Made by a program: the position numbers and the translations under genes. From SVEL01 sp045123575 (lineage in GTDB: Bacteria; Bacillota; Clostridia; Lachnospirales; Lachnospiraceae), in NCBI GenBank assembly GCA_045123575.1, contig JBGVKG010000052.1, forward strand, positions 1-64,000: a stretch of 64,000 nt of DNA, in the 5' to 3' direction. The notes beneath the pieces are model-generated. The model saw only the letters and a program-made list of their open reading frames with translations, ran no database searches and was not told the DNA's origin. This document shows, piece by piece, positions 19,244 to 28,385 of this stretch. How positions within the stretch are numbered: the stretch's first letter is position 1; each line of letters begins with the position of its first letter.

Positions 19244-20437
19244 CTATTTAGGTATGGCTACCCAATCTAGAGGGTCTACATACTTTCCATTTTTTCGCAC
19301 TCCAAAGTGAAGATGATTACCTGTAGAACGACCCGTTGAACCTACCAGTCCTATCACATCGCCCTTTTTAACCATCTGCCCCTCACTTACAAGGCGCTTT
19401 GACATGTGCATATATACAGTATATATCCCATTGCCGTGATCTATACCTACCCAATTTCCTGCACTACTACTATAATATGACCACGCTACTTCTCCGTCAT
19501 AAGCTGCATATATTTTTGTTCCTTTTGGAGCTGCCATATCCATACCAGAATGATACTCCTGTGTCGGCTTACCAAACGGGTCTGGTCTAGTTCCAAAGTA
19601 TGATGATATACGAGTATAACTAGCAATAGGCCACATCATTTTTCCACCATCATATGTTACCTTGTTCAGCGCCTCTTCCTTACGCTTTCTTTCTATCTCC
19701 TCAAGCTCCGCAACTATAGCCTTCTGCGTCTCCAAATCAGATTCCAAATGTTCTATATCATCCTGCGCATTTTGAATACCATGAATATGCCCAGCCAATT
19801 CCTTTTGTTTACTAGCTAGCAATACATCTGTAGCTTTTTGTTCAGCCTCTATCTCAGCCAACGTAATTTCAAGTTCTGCCAGTTCATTCTCAAGCTTTGA
19901 CTGTTTTATATTGAGGTCCGCCTTTGCCAGCTTTAACTTATCTAACTGGTCTCTATCGTAGGACGTAATCTGACCCAAATACTCTGCTCTATGTAGCATC
20001 TCAGTCATACTTTCTGACTCAAACAGCATAGACAAGAATGTATTCTGCCCACTTTCATACATATATTGAATACGTAACTTCATAGCTTCGTATTGTGCGT
20101 CAACCTCTAACTGCTTAGCAGCCACCTCCGACTTAGCCACTTCAATCGATGCCCTTTTCGCCACGACCTCTACTTCCAGATTATATATATTATCGGCCAA
20201 TGCATTTAATCTCTCATCTAGAGTCTTAATATATTTTTCCGTATCTCCCTTAAGATTCTCCAGCTTATTTAATAGCTTCTGAGTATCCTTAAGCTCGTTT
20301 TGCATCTCTTGCTGCTTCTTCTTCTCATCTTCTAAACTAGCACCATATTTCTCCCCTAATGGCACTCCTGAAAATACAAGAACAGTAAATGCACAAACAA
20401 ATAACATTTTACATATATTATTTTTTTTAAAGTTCAT
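19244..20437 (-). CDS. M23 peptidase with N-terminal coiled coil (EnvC/PcsB-like FtsEX partner)
   Basis: 397 residues. A signal peptide (MLFVCAFTVLVFSGV) is followed by a long coiled coil from about residue 30 to 255 and a LytM/M23 domain with zinc-site motifs HSGMDMAAPKG and NHLHFG. This is the architecture of the murein hydrolases or activators controlled by FtsEX. Genomic position directly after ftsX supports that role. Cleavage of septal peptidoglycan cross-links is inferred from the family. Confidence 0.94.
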   Translation of the reverse strand: MNFKKNNICKMLFVCAFTVLVFSGVPLGEKYGASLEDEKKKQQEMQNELKDTQKLLNKLENLKGDTEKYIKTLDERLNALADNIYNLEVEVVAKRASIEVAKSEVAAKQLEVDAQYEAMKLRIQYMYESGQNTFLSMLFESESMTEMLHRAEYLGQITSYDRDQLDKLKLAKADLNIKQSKLENELAELEITLAEIEAEQKATDVLLASKQKELAGHIHGIQNAQDDIEHLESDLETQKAIVAELEEIERKRKEEALNKVTYDGGKMMWPIASYTRISSYFGTRPDPFGKPTQEYHSGMDMAAPKGTKIYAAYDGEVAWSYYSSSAGNWVGIDHGNGIYTVYMHMSKRLVSEGQMVKKGDVIGLVGSTGRSTGNHLHFGVRKNGKYVDPLDWVAIPK

Positions 20438-20487
20438 CTTTTCTCCTCTCCTTCAATTATACATACTCCCATTAATATAATAAGATA

Positions 20488-21396
20488 TTATACCTTCAAG
20501 TGCTTACGCATAGTTATCATACTTCCTACAAGTCCAATTCCACCACCGATTATAAATGCGGCTGGCACAAGCACAGCAAATATTTCATTTGTAGATAACA
20601 ACTCAAATGTAGAACCTAATGTTCCAAACTGAGTTAAAATTTCCTTTATAACCTTCTCATAGATAGCCACAAGAATTAATAATGGTATGGCTGCACCCAT
20701 AATACCTATCATAACACCTTCTACCATAAATGGTGCTCTGATAAATATATCTCTAGCTCCCATAAGTTTCATTATGCCTATCTCTTCTTTTCTAACTGCT
20801 ATACCTATCATTACAGTATTGCTGATAAGGAATATACCGACTGCAAGAAGGATAATAATAATAGCTACTGAAATAAATCCTACTATCTTACCAAAGTCAG
20901 TAAGTGCATCTGCAGTTGTATCAGAATAATTAACCTTTCTAACACCATCAAGATCCTCTACGAAATCTACGAATTCATCCTGCATAGACACGTCATTCAA
21001 AGTCACTCTAAATGAATCCGAATTAGCAAGTGGGTTATCATTTTTAAAACCCTCTGCAAGCTCAGGTTGATCCTTAAAATACTCATTCTTGTAATCCTCC
21101 CACGCCTGCTCTGCACTTATATATTCATGCTTATGATACTCAACTCTCTTAGACATAGCTGTAGCTATGGCATCCTTTTCTTCTTGTGTAGACTCATAAT
21201 CAAAAAATATAACTATAGCAACATTCTGCTCAGCAGCATCAACCATATGATCAATATTGGCAAGCACGGAATAAAATAATCCCATAAGGAATATACAAGC
21301 TGCTATTGTTCCTACTGATGCTGTTGAAAACAATTTATTTCTCTTTATATTTATAAATCCTTGCTTTATACAATAAAAAATCGAATTAATTTTCAT
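20488..21396 (-). CDS. ftsX: Cell division protein FtsX
   Basis: About 302 residues. One membrane segment near residue 22-44, a large external loop (about 45-170) and three C-terminal membrane segments match the FtsX permease-like fold. FtsX transmits ATP hydrolysis by FtsE to an external murein hydrolase. The start at 21396 (MKINSIFYCIKQG) has GAGAGGTGG eight bases upstream; a GTG at 21423 would extend it by nine residues. The start lies inside the ftsE 3' end, so the two are coupled. Confidence 0.95.
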   Translation of the reverse strand: MKINSIFYCIKQGFINIKRNKLFSTASVGTIAACIFLMGLFYSVLANIDHMVDAAEQNVAIVIFFDYESTQEEKDAIATAMSKRVEYHKHEYISAEQAWEDYKNEYFKDQPELAEGFKNDNPLANSDSFRVTLNDVSMQDEFVDFVEDLDGVRKVNYSDTTADALTDFGKIVGFISVAIIIILLAVGIFLISNTVMIGIAVRKEEIGIMKLMGARDIFIRAPFMVEGVMIGIMGAAIPLLILVAIYEKVIKEILTQFGTLGSTFELLSTNEIFAVLVPAAFIIGGGIGLVGSMITMRKHLKV

Positions 21397-22072
21397 ATGC
21401 GTTACCACCTCTCTTTTCGTCACTTACTATAACGCCCTTTCTAATAGTGATAACACGCTTTTGCATAGCATCAACTACTTCTCTATTGTGGGTAACTACT
21501 ATAACTGTTGTTCCTCTATTATTGATTTCCTCAAGCAGATGCATAATCTCCCATGTGTTTTCCATGTCCAGATTTCCTGTTGGCTCATCAGCCAACAGAA
21601 TCGGTGGATTATTGACAAGTGCTCTTGCAACAGCAACTCTTTGCTGTTCTCCGCCTGACAATTCTTTTGGATATGAACGATACTTCTCCGCCAATCCTAC
21701 CATAGATAACACTGCTGGAACTCTTCTTCTTATAATCTTCTCTGGTTTCTCTACCACACGCTGTGCGAAAGCAACATTTTCATATACGCTTCTATCCTTA
21801 AGCAAACGGAAATCTTGAAATACAACACCTATATCTCTACGCAAGAATGGTATTTTCTTTCTTCTCATTCTTCCGAGATTTTTACCATTTATAACTATCT
21901 TGCCACTAGTTGGCTCAAGTTCCTTAAGCAATAGCTTTATAAGAGTTGACTTACCAGCGCCTGAATCACCAACTATAAATACAAATTCGCCCTTGTCTAT
22001 GTGAAGATTGATGTTGTTAATAGCTGGTGTACCAGCCGAATAAGTTTTGCTTACATCCTGTATATCTATCAC
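21386..22072 (-). CDS. ftsE: Cell division ATP-binding protein FtsE
   Basis: 228 residues. Walker A GDSGAGKSTLIKLLL, signature LSGGEQQRVAVARAL and Walker B ILLADEPTGNLD are intact. It starts with GTG after GGGAGG and overlaps ftsX by 11 bases. It forms the FtsEX complex that couples division to peptidoglycan hydrolysis. Confidence 0.96.
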   Translation of the reverse strand: MIDIQDVSKTYSAGTPAINNINLHIDKGEFVFIVGDSGAGKSTLIKLLLKELEPTSGKIVINGKNLGRMRRKKIPFLRRDIGVVFQDFRLLKDRSVYENVAFAQRVVEKPEKIIRRRVPAVLSMVGLAEKYRSYPKELSGGEQQRVAVARALVNNPPILLADEPTGNLDMENTWEIMHLLEEINNRGTTVIVVTHNREVVDAMQKRVITIRKGVIVSDEKRGGNAYEN

Positions 22073-22123
22073 TTTATCTTACCTCCCAGTCCTTATTACT
22101 TGTCTATGTTACAGTATCTTATT

Positions 22124-23212
22124 CTAATAATCCAGTGTTTCCATATATTTCATATACTTGACAACCATTAATGCAATCTTAAATGTAATAGCATCCTCGA
22201 ATATTCTTAAATCAAGATTAGTAGCTTTTTGTAGCTTGTCCAATCTATATACCAATGTATTTCTATGTATGTAAAGTTGTCTAGAAGTCTCTGAGACATT
22301 TAAGTTATTCTCAAAGAATTTGTTGATAGTTGACAAAGTCTCTTCATCAAAATCTTCCAGAGACTTTCCACCAAAAATTTCCTTAATAAACATCTTACAT
22401 AATGGTAATGGAAGCTGATATATAAGTCTGCCAATACCGAGATTATTGTAAGCCACAACATTCTTCTCACTATAGAATATCTTACCTACATCTAATGCAA
22501 GCTTTGCTTCCTTATAAGAACGAGAAACCTCTTTTATCTCGTTTACAATTGTACCCATAGCTATACGCACCTTACTCATAGCTTCTGTGTTAAGCATATC
22601 TAATACTGTTCTTGCAACCTTATAGAGATCTTCATATGTTTCATTAGGTTTAACTTCTTTCACGATAATAATATTTTTCTCATCTACTGCTGTAATGAAA
22701 TCTCTAGACTTTGGTGCAAATAATGTACGTACTGTTTCTAATGCACCGCTATCCTTCTCATGCTTTGTCTCCACAATCATAACGACTCTCTTCATATCAG
22801 TTTCGATGTGAAGCTTCTTTGCTCTATTATATATATCTACCAGCAATAAATTATCAAGAAGAAGATTTTTAATAAAGTTATCCTTATCATATCTCTCCTT
22901 GTAAGCCACCTGAAGATTTTGTATCTGGAATGCAGCCATCTTGCCTACCATATACACATCATTGTTGCTTCCCTTTGCCATCAATATGTACTCTGTCTGT
23001 CCGTCGTCCGATACTTTATAGAACTGGCAGCCAGCCACTTCCTGATTATCAGCAGGAGAGTCACTAAATGCTAAAACAGCCGCCTCATATTCTGCTGTAT
23101 CGGAAAATGTGCTTGCCAATGCCTTTCCGTCCGTATCATATATACATAAATCTATTCTTGAAATTGCATTAATACCATCTATGGTGTTTTGAAGAATCTG
23201 ATTTGAAATCAT
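22124..23212 (-). CDS. PucR/CdaR-type helix-turn-helix transcriptional regulator
   Basis: 362 residues. The C-terminal PucR-type HTH (NNLNVSETSRQLYIHRNTLV, then YRLDKLQ) is clear. The N-terminal part looks like a small-molecule sensory region, and the middle resembles the GGDEF-like segment of CdaR proteins. The family regulates purine or sugar-diacid catabolism in other bacteria; here the ligand is unknown. It is transcribed away from the ABC importer and lies upstream of ftsE in the same direction, about 50 bases apart, without a recognisable terminator. Confidence 0.87.
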   Translation of the reverse strand: MISNQILQNTIDGINAISRIDLCIYDTDGKALASTFSDTAEYEAAVLAFSDSPADNQEVAGCQFYKVSDDGQTEYILMAKGSNNDVYMVGKMAAFQIQNLQVAYKERYDKDNFIKNLLLDNLLLVDIYNRAKKLHIETDMKRVVMIVETKHEKDSGALETVRTLFAPKSRDFITAVDEKNIIIVKEVKPNETYEDLYKVARTVLDMLNTEAMSKVRIAMGTIVNEIKEVSRSYKEAKLALDVGKIFYSEKNVVAYNNLGIGRLIYQLPLPLCKMFIKEIFGGKSLEDFDEETLSTINKFFENNLNVSETSRQLYIHRNTLVYRLDKLQKATNLDLRIFEDAITFKIALMVVKYMKYMETLDY

Positions 23213-23401
23213 CGCACTACACTCCTTCTAAAAAAATATATAATTACCTTATTGTATAGTACCACATATTGTGGTTAATAGCAAGGGTCGGCACAAAAAA
23301 CGCTTGTACTATGCTCCTTGTTTTTACCTAACTATTTTGATATACTTCTACATAGATTTATCTAAAATAAAAAGATGACATATTGTGAAAGGACATAAAT
23401 T

Positions 23402-24388
23402 ATGAGAAAAGAATTATTAAGTGTACTGCTTACATTATGCACAGCTTTAACCATGCTTACAGCTTGCACTGTTCGCGTATCAGATACTACTCACGAAAAA
23501 ACAGATATCAATATCGCCTGTATGAAAGGCCCTACAGGTATCGGAATGATAAAGCTTCTATCAGATTCTGACGCAGGTAAGACAAAAAATATCTATCATC
23601 ACTCTATCGTAGGTACTGCAGACGAGATAAGTTCAGCCCTTATAAAAGGCGACTTGGACATCGCTGCTGTTCCTTGTAACCTTGCAAGCGTGTTGTACAA
23701 CAAAACAGAAGGTGAAGTAGTCACAGTTGCTATCAATACTCTAGGCGTTCTATATATCGTCGAAGCAGGCAACTCAATAAATGCAGTAAATGATTTAAAG
23801 GGTAAAACCATATATTCAACAGGTCAGGGAACAACACCTGAATATACATTAAGATACCTTTTATCTTCTGCAGGCATAGACCCTGACAAGGATGTAGACA
23901 TACAGTACAAGTCAGAAGCATCTGAAGTAGTAGCTACTCTTACAAAGGATACAGACGGTGTAGCTATGCTTCCACAGCCATACGTTACTGCTGCTATGAA
24001 TAATAATGCCAACCTTCGCATTGCTCTAGATGTAACAAAAGAATGGGAAAAATTATCTAACGGAAATACCGTTGTAACAGGTGTATTAGTTGCACGTAAG
24101 TCATTCATAGAAGCAAATAAAGAAACCTTTTCTTTATTCCTTGATGAATATAAAGCATCTACAGAATACGCTAACACTAACGTAGAAGATACAGCTAATC
24201 TCTTAGAAACATACGATGTATTTAAGGCTGCTATAGCAAAAAAAGCCATTCCATACTGCAATGTTACCTTTATAGATGGAGCAAAAATGAAAACTCTTGC
24301 ATCTGCTTACCTTAAGGTTCTCTTTGACCAGAACCCTAAGTCTATCGGCGGCAAGTTTGATGATAAGATGTTCTATATATCACAGTAG
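23402..24388 (+). CDS. NitT/TauT-like ABC transporter substrate-binding lipoprotein
   Basis: 328 residues. The lipobox cysteine is in LTMLTACTV. The body resembles the SsuA/THI5-like periplasmic-binding fold (GPTGIGMIKLL, GDLDIAAVPCNLA, DLKGKTIYSTGQGTTPEY). Relatives bind nitrate, sulfonates, thiamine precursors or aromatic compounds; the ligand cannot be assigned. AAAGGA precedes the ATG. The permease gene follows after about 45 bases. No thiamine-pyrophosphate riboswitch is visible upstream. Confidence 0.88.
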   Translation: MRKELLSVLLTLCTALTMLTACTVRVSDTTHEKTDINIACMKGPTGIGMIKLLSDSDAGKTKNIYHHSIVGTADEISSALIKGDLDIAAVPCNLASVLYNKTEGEVVTVAINTLGVLYIVEAGNSINAVNDLKGKTIYSTGQGTTPEYTLRYLLSSAGIDPDKDVDIQYKSEASEVVATLTKDTDGVAMLPQPYVTAAMNNNANLRIALDVTKEWEKLSNGNTVVTGVLVARKSFIEANKETFSLFLDEYKASTEYANTNVEDTANLLETYDVFKAAIAKKAIPYCNVTFIDGAKMKTLASAYLKVLFDQNPKSIGGKFDDKMFYISQ

Positions 24389-24432
24389 TTTTATTGTTAC
24401 TTTATAATTTTTATAAACTTGGAGATATTAGT

Positions 24433-25209
24433 TTGATTGCTAGAAAGACAAATAAACATAATCAAAATAATAAAAAGTGGATATTAAACCTTATAGCTAT
24501 GGTTATATGGCTTTTCATATGGCATTTTGCCGCCATAGCTATAAATATGGAAATATTTTTACCAACACCTCAAAGGGTATTTACTGTACTGGTACAGGAT
24601 TTAATTCCTAGTAATGACTTTTGGCTAAGTCTATGGTCATCTATCACCAATATATGTTTTGGGTTTACTTTAGGCTGTGTGCTTGGTATTTTATTGGCAG
24701 TTATCGCCTCACTAAGCCAGTATATAGAAATCTTTTTATTGATTCCTATTAAGGTTCTAAAATCCATTCCTGTAGCATCTTTTGTTATACTAGTTTTATT
24801 ATGGTTAGATGCTAAAGATTTAGCCATCTTCGTTCCAGCTATCGTAGTTTTGCCTATTCTATATATAAATACTTTAACGGGCATAAAAGAAACTAGCGGA
24901 AAGCTTACGGAAATGGCAACTATCTTTAGAATTTCCTTTATAAAAAGGATAACCCATATATATATGCCTAGTGTAATTCCATACATTTTATCGGCTTGTT
25001 CTGTTGCAACAGGTATGGCATGGAAGTCAGGTATAGCAGCCGAGATTATTGGTCTAGCTAAAAATTCTATTGGAAATGAGTTGTACAAGACAAAAATATA
25101 CCTAATGATACCTGAGCTATTTGCTTGGACTATAGTTATAGTCCTCTTAAGTGTACTATTTGAAACCGTTGTTAAAACACTGATTAAACTTATATCAAAA
25201 GGTAGATAA
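24433..25209 (+). CDS. NitT/TauT-like ABC transporter permease
   Basis: About 259 residues with six hydrophobic segments and a BPD_transp_1-type permease region (GFTLGCVLGILLAV; AWKSGIAAEIIGL is the EAA-like loop contacting the ATPase). A TTG at 24433 preceded by GGAG with eight bases spacing is the likely start; an upstream in-frame TTG at 24394 lacks a site. The ATPase gene starts two bases after the stop. Confidence 0.87.
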   Translation: MIARKTNKHNQNNKKWILNLIAMVIWLFIWHFAAIAINMEIFLPTPQRVFTVLVQDLIPSNDFWLSLWSSITNICFGFTLGCVLGILLAVIASLSQYIEIFLLIPIKVLKSIPVASFVILVLLWLDAKDLAIFVPAIVVLPILYINTLTGIKETSGKLTEMATIFRISFIKRITHIYMPSVIPYILSACSVATGMAWKSGIAAEIIGLAKNSIGNELYKTKIYLMIPELFAWTIVIVLLSVLFETVVKTLIKLISKGR

Positions 25210-25210
25210 T

Positions 25211-25741
25211 ATGAGTAATATTGATATTAAAGATTTGTGCTTTGCATATAATGACAAAACCATATACGACCACTATAGTGTTAGTTTTCCCAAAGGCGAG
25301 ATTACTACTCTTTCCTCTCCTTCTGGCAGCGGCAAGACTACACTTTTACATATTATCTCAGGCTTATTAAAGCCTGATAACGGTTCTATTTCATTTGATA
25401 TAGATGAGCCTAGATTTTCTATGGTATTTCAAGATTTAAGGCTTATAGACAGCTTATCAGTATCTAAGAATATATTATTGGTAAATGATAAGTTAAGCTT
25501 GGATGATATAGGTACAATACTAAAAGAACTGGGACTGGATAATTACGAGAATAAAAAAGTCTCTAATCTAAGCGGTGGCGAAAAACAGAGAGTTGCTATA
25601 GCTAGAGCTTTACTGGCTCCTTATGATATTCTGCTACTGGATGAGCCTTATTCTTGGTTGGACGTTGAAAATAAAGATAGGGTTAGAAATGTTATAGAGA
25701 GGTATAGAGAGGGTAGAACTACTATTGTGGTGGAACATTGA
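25211..25741 (+). CDS. Short ABC transporter ATP-binding protein
   Basis: 176 residues, clearly shorter than the usual 230-260 for this family. Walker A SPSGSGKTT, Q-loop VFQDLRL, signature LSGGEKQRVAIARALL and Walker B ILLLDEPYSWLD are present. The chain ends on the H-loop histidine (TTIVVEH-stop), so the whole region after it is missing. It still has all nucleotide-contacting motifs and may be functional. A terminator follows at once. It completes the importer with the two preceding genes. Confidence 0.85.
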   Translation: MSNIDIKDLCFAYNDKTIYDHYSVSFPKGEITTLSSPSGSGKTTLLHIISGLLKPDNGSISFDIDEPRFSMVFQDLRLIDSLSVSKNILLVNDKLSLDDIGTILKELGLDNYENKKVSNLSGGEKQRVAIARALLAPYDILLLDEPYSWLDVENKDRVRNVIERYREGRTTIVVEH

Positions 25742-25748
25742 GAAAATA

Positions 25749-25783
25749 AGACCGATAGGATTAGCCTATCGGTCTGTCTTTTT
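25749..25783 (+). terminator. Terminator of the ABC importer operon
   Basis: Perfect 11-bp stem AGACCGATAGG / CCTATCGGTCT with a 5-base loop, then GTCTTTTTT. It begins seven bases after the ATPase stop. The convergent 131-codon gene ends at 25792, so it may also serve that gene. Confidence 0.88.
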
Positions 25784-25791
25784 TAATACCC

Positions 25792-26187
25792 TTATATATA
25801 TCCGTACCTAACAAGAATTTTCTCCATCTTTTCACCTGCTTTACGGGATATAGCTACATACTCAGACCTTTCTTTAGAATAAAATATGTAGGCATTGCAG
25901 ATATACAGATGAATATCATCACCTAATGTAAGCTGCATTTCCTTATCCACAGGTGTCTTTACATCAGTTCCAGCATACGGTACGCCGTCAAGTAACTCAC
26001 AGATAGTCTTTACATCCTGTGGAAATAACTCTGTATCTATTATTTTGTCTTCATACTCTAAATGTATTCTTCCTGTTGTGATACCTCCCGTATGTAGCTT
26101 ACCTGATTCTACAAATAAATATACTACTATAACTCCTACTGCAATGATTGCTGCTACTAGAAGCTCTTGTATCCACCATTTTTTCAT
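25792..26187 (-). CDS. Membrane-anchored protein of unknown function
   Basis: 131 residues, not recognised. A single N-terminal hydrophobic segment (LLVAAIIAVGVIVVYLFV) is followed by a soluble domain of about 105 residues with alternating charged and hydrophobic residues and no clear motif. GGAGG precedes the ATG. It lies alone between the importer terminator and the hairpin repeat block. Confidence 0.7.
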   Translation of the reverse strand: MKKWWIQELLVAAIIAVGVIVVYLFVESGKLHTGGITTGRIHLEYEDKIIDTELFPQDVKTICELLDGVPYAGTDVKTPVDKEMQLTLGDDIHLYICNAYIFYSKERSEYVAISRKAGEKMEKILVRYGYI

Positions 26188-26272
26188 AATTTATCCCTCC
26201 TTTGTTATTGAATTTTGCACATCATCATTTAAAGCACAATCACTTTAAATTAACATTATTTTATAAAAGTGT

Positions 26273-26470
26273 TGCAAATGCTCGCTCATAAGAAACAACA
26301 AACCTTAATGGGCAAGCGCTTCTTCTAGGATTACTTTGTAATCCTAGAAGCACGCGAGCATTCTGCAAATGCTCGCTTAAGAAAATAAATGAAACAAGCG
26401 TCTTACATTGCGACGCTTCTTCTAGAATGTTTACAACATTCTAGAAGCACGCGGGCATTTTGCAAATGCC
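26273..26470. repeat. Tandem two-hairpin (REP/BIME-like) repeats
   Basis: TGCAAATG recurs at 26273, 26364 and 26461, giving periods of 91 and 97 bases. Each full unit has two hairpins: TTCTAGGATTAC/GTAATCCTAGAA (26323-26349) with GCGAGCATT/AATGCTCGC (26354-26376), and TTCTAGAATGTT/AACATTCTAGAA (26420-26446) with GGGCATT/AATGCCC (26453-26470). The stem sequences differ between units but stay paired. The block also shares 13 bases, TTAATGGGCAAGC (26305-26317), and TGAAACAAGCGTCTTACA (26390-26407) with the giant palindrome near 10 kb. The 381-base gap between genes consists of this block plus the terminator. Confidence 0.85.
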
Positions 26471-26474
26471 CACT

Positions 26475-26540
26475 ATCAAGAAATATAAAAATGGCGGAAA
26501 AGTATGCAAGCATACCTTCCGCCTCTTTATATTTCTTGAT
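26475..26540 (-). terminator. Long-stem terminator downstream of the MsmK/UgpC-type ATPase
   Basis: Nested inverted repeats: ATCAAGAAATATAAA with TTTATATTTCTTGAT outside, GGCGGAA/TTCCGCC inside, and GTATGC-AA-GCATAC at the tip, about 28 pairs in all. On the minus strand the inner stem is followed by ATTTTTAT. The stop of the ATPase gene is about 29 bases upstream. Confidence 0.85.
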
Positions 26541-26568
26541 AATCGTCGCTTTCAAAAAAGCCTTCGCG

Positions 26569-27681
26569 CTAGTTTGTGATTACCTGCTCTGTTTCCTTAT
26601 CGAAGATATGGAGCTTGTTAAGGTCAAGTGCGAACTTAACTGTATCACCGATCTTAGCTGTTGTACGAGGGTTAACTCTTGCTGTGCAAGATACACCTGC
26701 GAGCTCGAAGTATAAGAATACTTCTGCACCAAGTAACTCGTATAATCTGATTGTAGCTTCAACAACGCTCTCTGGTGAGCTGTTGATCATTATCTCATCA
26801 TCATGGATGTCTTCTGGTCTGATACCCATAACGATTGTCTTACCTACGTATCCGCCATCAACTAAAGCCTTAACCTTTGACTCTGGAGCCTTAATCTTTA
26901 AGTCACCAAATGTTAATGTAACGTCTGAACCTTCCTGACCAACAACTGCATCGATGAAGTTCATAGCTGGAGAACCCATGAAACCTGCAACGAAGAGGTT
27001 AGCTGGAGAGTTGTATAAGTTGATTGGTGAATCACACTGCTGGATAACACCATCCTTCATAACTACGATTCTTGTACCAAGTGTCATAGCCTCTGTCTGA
27101 TCATGTGTAACGTAGATGATTGTTGTCTCAAGTCTCTGATGTAACTTAGAAATCTCAACACGCATCTGTACTCTTAACTTAGCGTCAAGGTTTGATAAAG
27201 GCTCATCCATAAGGAATACCTTAGGATTACGAACGATAGCACGTCCCATAGCAACTCTCTGTCTCTGACCACCTGATAAAGCCTTTGGCTTTCTGTCAAG
27301 TAAGTGCTCAAGATCAAGGATTCTTGCTGCTTCATGAACTAACTTGTCGATTTCAGCCTTTGGTCTCTTTCTTAACTTAAGACCGAATGCCTTGTTGTCA
27401 TATACTGTCATATGTGGGTAAAGAGCGTAGTTCTGGAATACCATGGCGATATCTCTGTCCTTTGGCTCTACATCGTTTACTAACTTGTCACCAATATATA
27501 ACTCACCTGAGCTGATATCCTCAAGACCTGCGATCATACGAAGAGTTGTAGACTTACCACAACCTGAAGGTCCTACGAAGATGATGAACTCCTTGTCAGC
27601 GATTTCAAGGTTGAAATCCTTAACAGCTGCGAAGCCGTTTGGATATACTTTATTAATGTTTCTTAATGATAAACTAGACAT
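26569..27681 (-). CDS. MsmK/UgpC-type carbohydrate ABC transporter ATP-binding protein
   Basis: 370 residues. Walker A GPSGCGKSTTLRM, signature LSGGQRQRVAMGRAIV, Walker B VFLMDEPLSNLDAK and H-loop YVTHDQTEAM are followed by the C-terminal OB/TOBE regulatory domain typical of CUT1 sugar-importer ATPases (GIRPEDIHDDEIMI). It has no permease or binding protein next to it, so it is probably the shared ATPase energising several sugar importers. Codon use is noticeably less A/T-rich at third positions than its neighbours, consistent with high expression. Confidence 0.94.
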   Translation of the reverse strand: MSSLSLRNINKVYPNGFAAVKDFNLEIADKEFIIFVGPSGCGKSTTLRMIAGLEDISSGELYIGDKLVNDVEPKDRDIAMVFQNYALYPHMTVYDNKAFGLKLRKRPKAEIDKLVHEAARILDLEHLLDRKPKALSGGQRQRVAMGRAIVRNPKVFLMDEPLSNLDAKLRVQMRVEISKLHQRLETTIIYVTHDQTEAMTLGTRIVVMKDGVIQQCDSPINLYNSPANLFVAGFMGSPAMNFIDAVVGQEGSDVTLTFGDLKIKAPESKVKALVDGGYVGKTIVMGIRPEDIHDDEIMINSSPESVVEATIRLYELLGAEVFLYFELAGVSCTARVNPRTTAKIGDTVKFALDLNKLHIFDKETEQVITN

Positions 27682-27893
27682 TTTAATGCTTCCTCCATCT
27701 TTCTAATTATTATAAGTTTCGCACATCACTCGCGATAATAGTATTTTACTCCACATGCACAGAAAAAGCCATAGGACAAATATACAAAATAACTTTTCCT
27801 TATTTGGTAAATTCGTTCTATGACCTTCTTTTTCACATTATTTTGCACAAAATACAGACATGCTTTTTGTACATTTTCACATATATCTCTTTA

Positions 27894-28343
27894 CTACTTC
27901 TTAGAATATTCACCTTTTACAAAAAGTACCATATCAGATGTAGCTGTTATACCTGCATCATTGTCAGGACACAAATACACGCAATACTTACCTAATGTCA
28001 AACCATCTGCCACAGCTTCGCCTACTGATATATTTACCAAATCTCCACTTTTAGCATATGCATTGGCACTTCCTGAATATATAAGTATCTCCGTGCCTGT
28101 CTTTCCTATAATAGTACTACCCTTTGACATAGTAACCTTTGTATATGATGCATTGGCAGCTCCGCCACTATAGTTGGCCATATATGCATCTAGATATGAC
28201 TTTGTTATAAGCGGGTCATTAACAGAACCAGGTTCACCGTTATTCGCTGCTCCCACAGTCATTCCAGCCTTAAATATTCCCAATGCAAACACAACTACTA
28301 TAGCTGCTATAATAGCTACCTTCTTTATATGCTGCTTATTCAT
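27894..28343 (-). CDS. Exported or membrane-anchored protein of unknown function
   Basis: 149 residues. A basic start and hydrophobic segment (VAIIAAIVVVFALGIFKAG) is followed by a Gly/Ser/Asn-rich linker (NNGEPGSVNDPLITKSYLDA) and a small beta-rich domain (SKGSTIIGKTGTEILIYSG). I do not recognise a named family with certainty. It lies about 40 bases downstream of the yjfB-like gene in the same direction and has GGAGG before the ATG. Confidence 0.75.
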   Translation of the reverse strand: MNKQHIKKVAIIAAIVVVFALGIFKAGMTVGAANNGEPGSVNDPLITKSYLDAYMANYSGGAANASYTKVTMSKGSTIIGKTGTEILIYSGSANAYAKSGDLVNISVGEAVADGLTLGKYCVYLCPDNDAGITATSDMVLFVKGEYSKK

Positions 28344-28385
28344 TTAATCCTCCTAATTTCACAACTACTATCGTAGGATTATAAC

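Noticed and set aside
23213..23401. Thiamine-pyrophosphate or other riboswitch ahead of the ABC importer
   Set aside because: The conserved riboswitch core (such as CUGAGA) is absent and no stable multi-stem fold is visible.
26273..26470. Possible CRISPR array
   Set aside because: Units are 91-97 bases with hairpins of changing sequence, not short identical repeats with unique spacers, and no cas genes are present.
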